From Macrosoma leucophasiata (Eukaryota > Arthropoda > Insecta > Lepidoptera > Hedylidae), in the NCBI GenBank assembly GCA_036365455.1, contig JAWQUS010000022.1:3286001-3350000 (forward strand): a DNA stretch of 64,000 nt, in the 5' to 3' direction. Below the pieces are notes generated by a model, which did not search any database, was not told where the DNA came from, and was given only the letters and a program-made list of their open reading frames with translations. Below, in pieces: positions 56,001 to 62,000 of the stretch; positions within the stretch are counted from its first letter, which is position 1, and every line of letters starts with the position of its first letter. The position numbers and the translations under genes were made by a program.

Positions 56001-59000
56001 TAGAGTACGTGGGCCCAAAATGGCGGACATTCGTGGCGAACATGTCCATAGCGCTGTTCTTCACATTAGCGGCTTCATTGTTGCCTTGGATAGCGCTGTG
56101 GTCGGATGACTGGCGTCGGTTTGCTTTAGTGACGAGCGCTCCCTTCATTTTGGCTGCTGCTACGCCATGGTTGGTGCCTGAGAGTGCAAGGTGAGTATGA
56201 CCTCCCCCATACCAAAACATTTAAGTTTATTTTTTGTCTAATTTGACTGGCATCCATACAACATGATAATACAGGATGTCCCAGAACTCAACGTCGAGCC
56301 GAAATCGGGTGATAGGATAAATGGCAAGTGTCATGAGTAAAATCAAAAAATAATTCTATCCCATGTATAAGATTGGGAAAAAGTTTCTTCGCATTTTTTA
56401 AGATAATTCAAAACATTTTTAATATAGTTTATTTAAATTTAACTAAAGTATGTATGTACCATTTTGTTCGATAACCTTTTGCCATCTTGTAGGTAGGGAC
56501 ATGATCCCATTGCTAAAAATTTTGGGACTTCTCATCAAAATACCGCGACAAGTGGGTTTGGCAGTCCTCTCGTGATGTTAACCTAACATTGCATAAAGAA
56601 TTCTTAAGAGACCGAAACAGGTGGAAATCTGAAGGTGCAAGGTCAGGACTATACGGCGGATGCATTAACACCGCCCAGCCAAACTCTCTTAATTTTTGCT
56701 GAGTGGCTATAGATGTGTGAGGTCTAGCGTTATCATGATGAAACACCACACCCCTTCTGTTGATCAATTCCGGCCGCTTTCTCTCAACTTCTTGTTTTAA
56801 TCTCATCAGTTGTTCGCAGTAGAGTTCAGAATCGATAGTCCTGCCTGGTGGTAATAGCTCATAATGAATAATGCCCTTCCAATCCCACCATACACACAAC
56901 ATCACCTTATTGCGAGTTAACCCGGGTTTCGCCACAGTCTGTGAAGCCTGACCGGCCTTGACCACGACCTTTTTCGCACGTTCTTGTCGTACGTGATCCA
57001 CTTTTCATCATCAGTTATGAGCTTCTTCAAAAATGATTCGGTTTCATTACGTCGTAATAAAGAATCACAAATGAGTACACGGTTCATTAGGTTTCTTTCA
57101 GTGAGCTCGTGAGGTACCCAAATATCAAGCTTTTTTTTGTACCCATCTTTTTTCAAATGCGCCAAAACTGTTTTGTTATCAATTCTCAGTTCTTCAGCTA
57201 CGTCGTAACTACTGATATGTCGATCTTGCTCCACTTTTTCAAAAATGGCATCCATTTTATCCGTAATAGGGCGACCAGAGCGAGGTGCATCTTTGACATC
57301 AAAATTTCCGGATTGAAAACGCTTAAACCAAATTTGTGCTACTTTCACAGACACTGCACTAGGTCCATAAACATCGCAAATTTTTTTCGCGGCTTGCGTT
57401 GGATTTTTACCTTTTTTGTAGTAAAATTTTAAAATGTATCGAATTTCTTCATTATATTCACTCATCTTGACAGTACGAAAAACAAATAAAAATCACACAT
57501 TTGTTTTAATTTGAATTTGGAATTATGTTCTTTAAAATTTTAACTTTCAATGATACCAAATCCAGCCAGATACAAATACTACAGCCAAAGAGATTTTATT
57601 ACAAGTTCGTACATACTATAATGCGAAAAGACTTTTTCCCCAACCTATTATTTTGAAAAATATGGGTATTTAAAAAAAAACCGAATTTTATTCATTACAC
57701 TATGACCACCACAGTAACCGAAAAATGGTAACAAAATGAAAAAAATTCTGTGTTTTTAAAATGCCTATAATTTTCAAAATACATTTGATGGAATTATTTT
57801 CAGATTTTTCTCAATATAGTTACTATTTATCCTATTTACCCGGTTTCGGCTTGACGTTGAGTTCTTGGATACCCTGTCACACCGCGGACACTCCGCCAAA
57901 ATTCCATACATACGCTTAATTTGGTTTTAATTACACAGACATCAAACAGTGACGTGTATTTTACACGCGCACCTGTGTGCGTAGCACGTACAATATACCA
58001 ACTGTCGCCCATAAGAGGGGAAGGGGTTGAGTGATGCGGGTAAATCGGGTGGGACGTCGAAGTGTCCATTCTGTACTGTATTTCATATTCTCTGACCCTG
58101 TATAAGACCCCATTATAACTATCACAGAGACATAACCACTAAGGTGTCAGGGGTGGCAATGCATCTGTATTTTAAGTTTTGTAAACGTAACTTCACGCCT
58201 GTAATCCCCGAAGGGGTAGGCAGAGGTAAAATGCATGCATTCAAGCATACATTCAAACACCCACGACTCGCCGGTTACGTTTTGGCCCATGTAACAGGTG
58301 GCGAACCTGTTGTCATCTCCGGGCACATTACCAAACTCCGGGCCACTGGGAAACTTCCAGAAAATGGAAAAATCCCAATAGAACCAGAGATAAAGGATTT
58401 TAAACCGTTATCTCTGATAGTCCCCGACCCGGGAATCGAACCCAGGACCCCCAGCGTAGTAGTAGTGGCCAGCTACCACTACACTAATGAGGCAGTTTAA
58501 GTTTTGTGTAGATGTCTATAGGCTGCAGTAATAACTTAAAATTCATGTGAACTAGATGCTTGTTCCATCGTTACATAAAAATAAATCAATAGCTTTAATA
58601 AAAAACGGGCCATACATTTTCAGATGGTTGGTGTCTCAAGGGAAAATCGACAAGGCTTTGACGATAATGAAGAAATTCGAGAGGATCAACAAAACGAAGA
58701 TACCCGATAAGATTCTCAGCGAGTTCACGGTAAGTTTGTTTTTAATTAAAGTTTTTTTTCTGGCTACGCTGATACTTGATCATCACGATCCAAGACTCCG
58801 AGATGTCATATTGGGCAAATTGAGATGGCCCTGAATGGTACTCCTGGAAAACCATTATCTCACCATTATATTACTGTTTTTAATTTACAGTTTTTTTTTT
58901 CTGGCTACGCTGGTAATTGATCATCACGATCCAAGACTCCGAGATGTTATATTGGGCAAATTGAGATGGCCCTGAATGATACTCCTGAAAAACCATTGGA

Positions 59001-62000
59001 GTACTGTGTATCTTCATGCCAAGCACTGTGAGGCAGGGAGCATGGAGTGCTAAATATCTCATTAGTCTTAAACTTTGATGTCGTGCTTCTTCTACAAAGT
59101 CAGTTTGAAAGTCTTGCTATCTGCGTCTTATTAAGAGAGTATCGGTAACCCATAGTTTTATGCACTTTCAGGATCTAAATTAATCAAAAAATAATACATA
59201 CGTTAAGAAAAACCGACTTCAAAACTGAAAAGTAAAAAATAATAAAGATTTAATTGTAATTATATACTACCTATTATTTAAATGTGCTATTTACTAATAG
59301 GTTTGAAGTCGGTGCCAAGCCTTAAACAAATAATTATATTTTAATCACTTAAATATGAATACGAGCAAATTAATACACTGAACAAAACGTAACCAGCGAA
59401 TCGTGGGTGTTTGCATGTATGCTTGAATTTATGCATTTACCTTCCCTCCCCCTTCGGGGATTACAGGCGTGAAGTTACGTTTTAATACAATGAAATGCCT
59501 ACTTCAGTGATTTTGGCTTGGCACCGACTTCAAACCTATTAGTAAATAGCACATATAAATAATAGGTAGTATGTAATTACAATTAAATCTTGATTATTTT
59601 TTACTTTTCAGTTTTGAAGTCGGTTTTTCTTAACATAGTTATATTTATTTAATACTTTTTAGTTTATTGCTGCATTGCCAATTAGATTAATGTCCACATC
59701 TGTTAAATTTGTAAAATCTGACTCTTTTAGCTTCGTGACAATTAGGTACCTAATTTAAATTGTTTATGTGTGTCGATACAAAATTATTACACGACTATAC
59801 GAAATCAATGAAAAAATTTTATCCACGAAGGAGTTAATATGCTGTGTTGTGTCGTCGATGAGTAAATGACATTGTCACATTAACTCATCGACGACACAAC
59901 ATGTAATAAATCTATGCTTGTTGTCATCTTGTTGTCATGCGCATTAGGACTATCTAGGACGTCAGTGGATTCAACGCACTGTATGACAACTCGCCGTCTA
60001 TTCTTATTCCTTTAATCTGAGGTGAAAGTAAGTATAAAAATGCTCATAAAATAAAAACTGATGGGCTTATCTGAATCAAATTTTTATGGGACCAATTCGA
60101 AACTATTCCGCATCAAACATCATCAGAATTACGTAAATCGGTCAAGAAATCACGGCGAAAATGGCGTACATACATAAAAAAAAAAAATATATATATTTAC
60201 GGCCGAATTGAGAACCTTCTCGTTTTTTTAACTCGGTTAGTAACCTAAGTTTAGCTCATCGTTCACATTAAAATAAAATGCACATTCATTGGGCGAGAGG
60301 CACGTATAACCATAGCAATGAACGAATCACAACTACCGGTTATGACGCGTCGCGCGATGTGCCAATCATAGTATCGATATGATTTCTCCCTCCCCCCCGC
60401 ACATTACATTATACCACACCCCGGACACTCGGCGTATTAGTACATATTCTCTGACTCGGCTAAAATAAAATTCCATCCATACAAACGCTTATTCTGGATA
60501 CCTATTACACAGACATTACACATTATGAGTGAAGAGAGGAAATTAGGCGGGACGTCGAAGTGTCCATTCTATACGTGGTATTAATATTCATATTCTTTGA
60601 TTTACCACCACAGAGACCCAGTAATTTTATTCACTTGTGCGTATGCGCTTTAGTACCGTGGCGGTACCTATAAAAGAGTATGCTCTCCAATCCCTCTCAT
60701 GATCCACAGACAACACAATAATTTTTGCATCAAAAAGACAATCAAAATTATTTTTATTTCCTAGGAATCATCCCTGAAGACCATAAAAGAATCCGAAGCT
60801 GAGTCCAGGACTTACTCCGTACTGGACCTCTTTAAAACTCCTCGTCTTCGACGCAATGCGATTCTTCTCATCGTCATATGGATGGCCATATCTTTGGTGT
60901 TCGATGGCCACGTCAGGAATGTGGGGTCTTTGGGCTTGGACATCTTCCTGACCTTCACTATTGCTTCAGCTACTGAGTTGCCTGCTGATACCTTCTTGAC
61001 TGCTGTGCTGGATAGGTAAGAATGGAATATAAACAATGATCCTTATTTATTTAAGTAATCCTGTATGATGGCTCAGAGTGAAATAAATATTAGAAGTGGC
61101 AAACAAGCATGCAGTTCACATTGATGATAGGTGATGACTGCAGCCTAGAGACACCCACAAAGACCAAGGTCATGCAGATGAGTTATCACTCCTGAGACCG
61201 AACGATTTATCCCTGTGTGCCGGAAATTACAGGGTCGTATATTACCACCTGACCGGAACACGATAGTGCTGAACACTACCATTTAGCGGTAAGTATCTTA
61301 GGTAAAACGGTGGTGCCTACGCCCGCGAGCTCCGTCACTGGAGCTCTACCAGGAAAAAATACTGCTAGTGCTGTCTAAGATTCCAAAGCAGCTACATAAT
61401 TCATTCAACTAGTAATAACAATTCTTAATTGAAATATTTCAGATGGGGCAGAAGATGGTTAGCTTGCGGGTCTATGGTAATCAGCGGTATCTTCAGTCTT
61501 CTAGCTACCGCTGTGCCTGTTGGTAAGTCTATATTCATCTGTATGGGAGCCTGTCTTGGGAGTAGCCCATGGTGTATGAAATTACAATAGCTGCCACTAG
61601 AATCGTATTTTACAATATAATATATGCAACTGCCTCGGTAGCCTAGTGGAAGCAGGGCACTACTACTATGCTGGGGTCCAGAGTTCGGTTCCTGGATCGG
61701 GGATATTAGAGATAACGGTGTAAAGTCCTTTTTAACTTTGGTTTTATTGGGATTTTTCCATTTTCTGTAAGTTTCCCAGTTCGAAGTTTGGTTATGTGCC
61801 CGGACATGTCAACAGGCTCGCCACCTGTTACATGGGCCAAAACGTAACCGGCGAATCGTGGGTGTTTGCATGTATGATTGAATGCATGCATTTACATCTG
61901 CCTACTCCTTCGGGGATCCTACCCCCAGGCGTGAAGTTACGTTTACGTTTTTATTATATCTAGCTACCTCCATCTACTTCGCAAACGTCTTGCGTAGCGT

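Larger units (their letters stand above)
56271..57877. mobile_element. TIR element (ACAGGATGTCCC) that hosts a mariner
   Basis: About 50-bp inverted ends: ACAGGATGTCCCAGAACTCA at left, and TGAGTTCTTGGATACCCTGT at right. The non-mariner interior is about 330 bp. Right end abuts TIR-2. Confidence 0.72.

Noticed and set aside
56009..56220. Minus frame opposite exon 5
   Set aside because: Shadow of the SLC22 coding exon; the plus frame carries the conserved motifs and splice sites.
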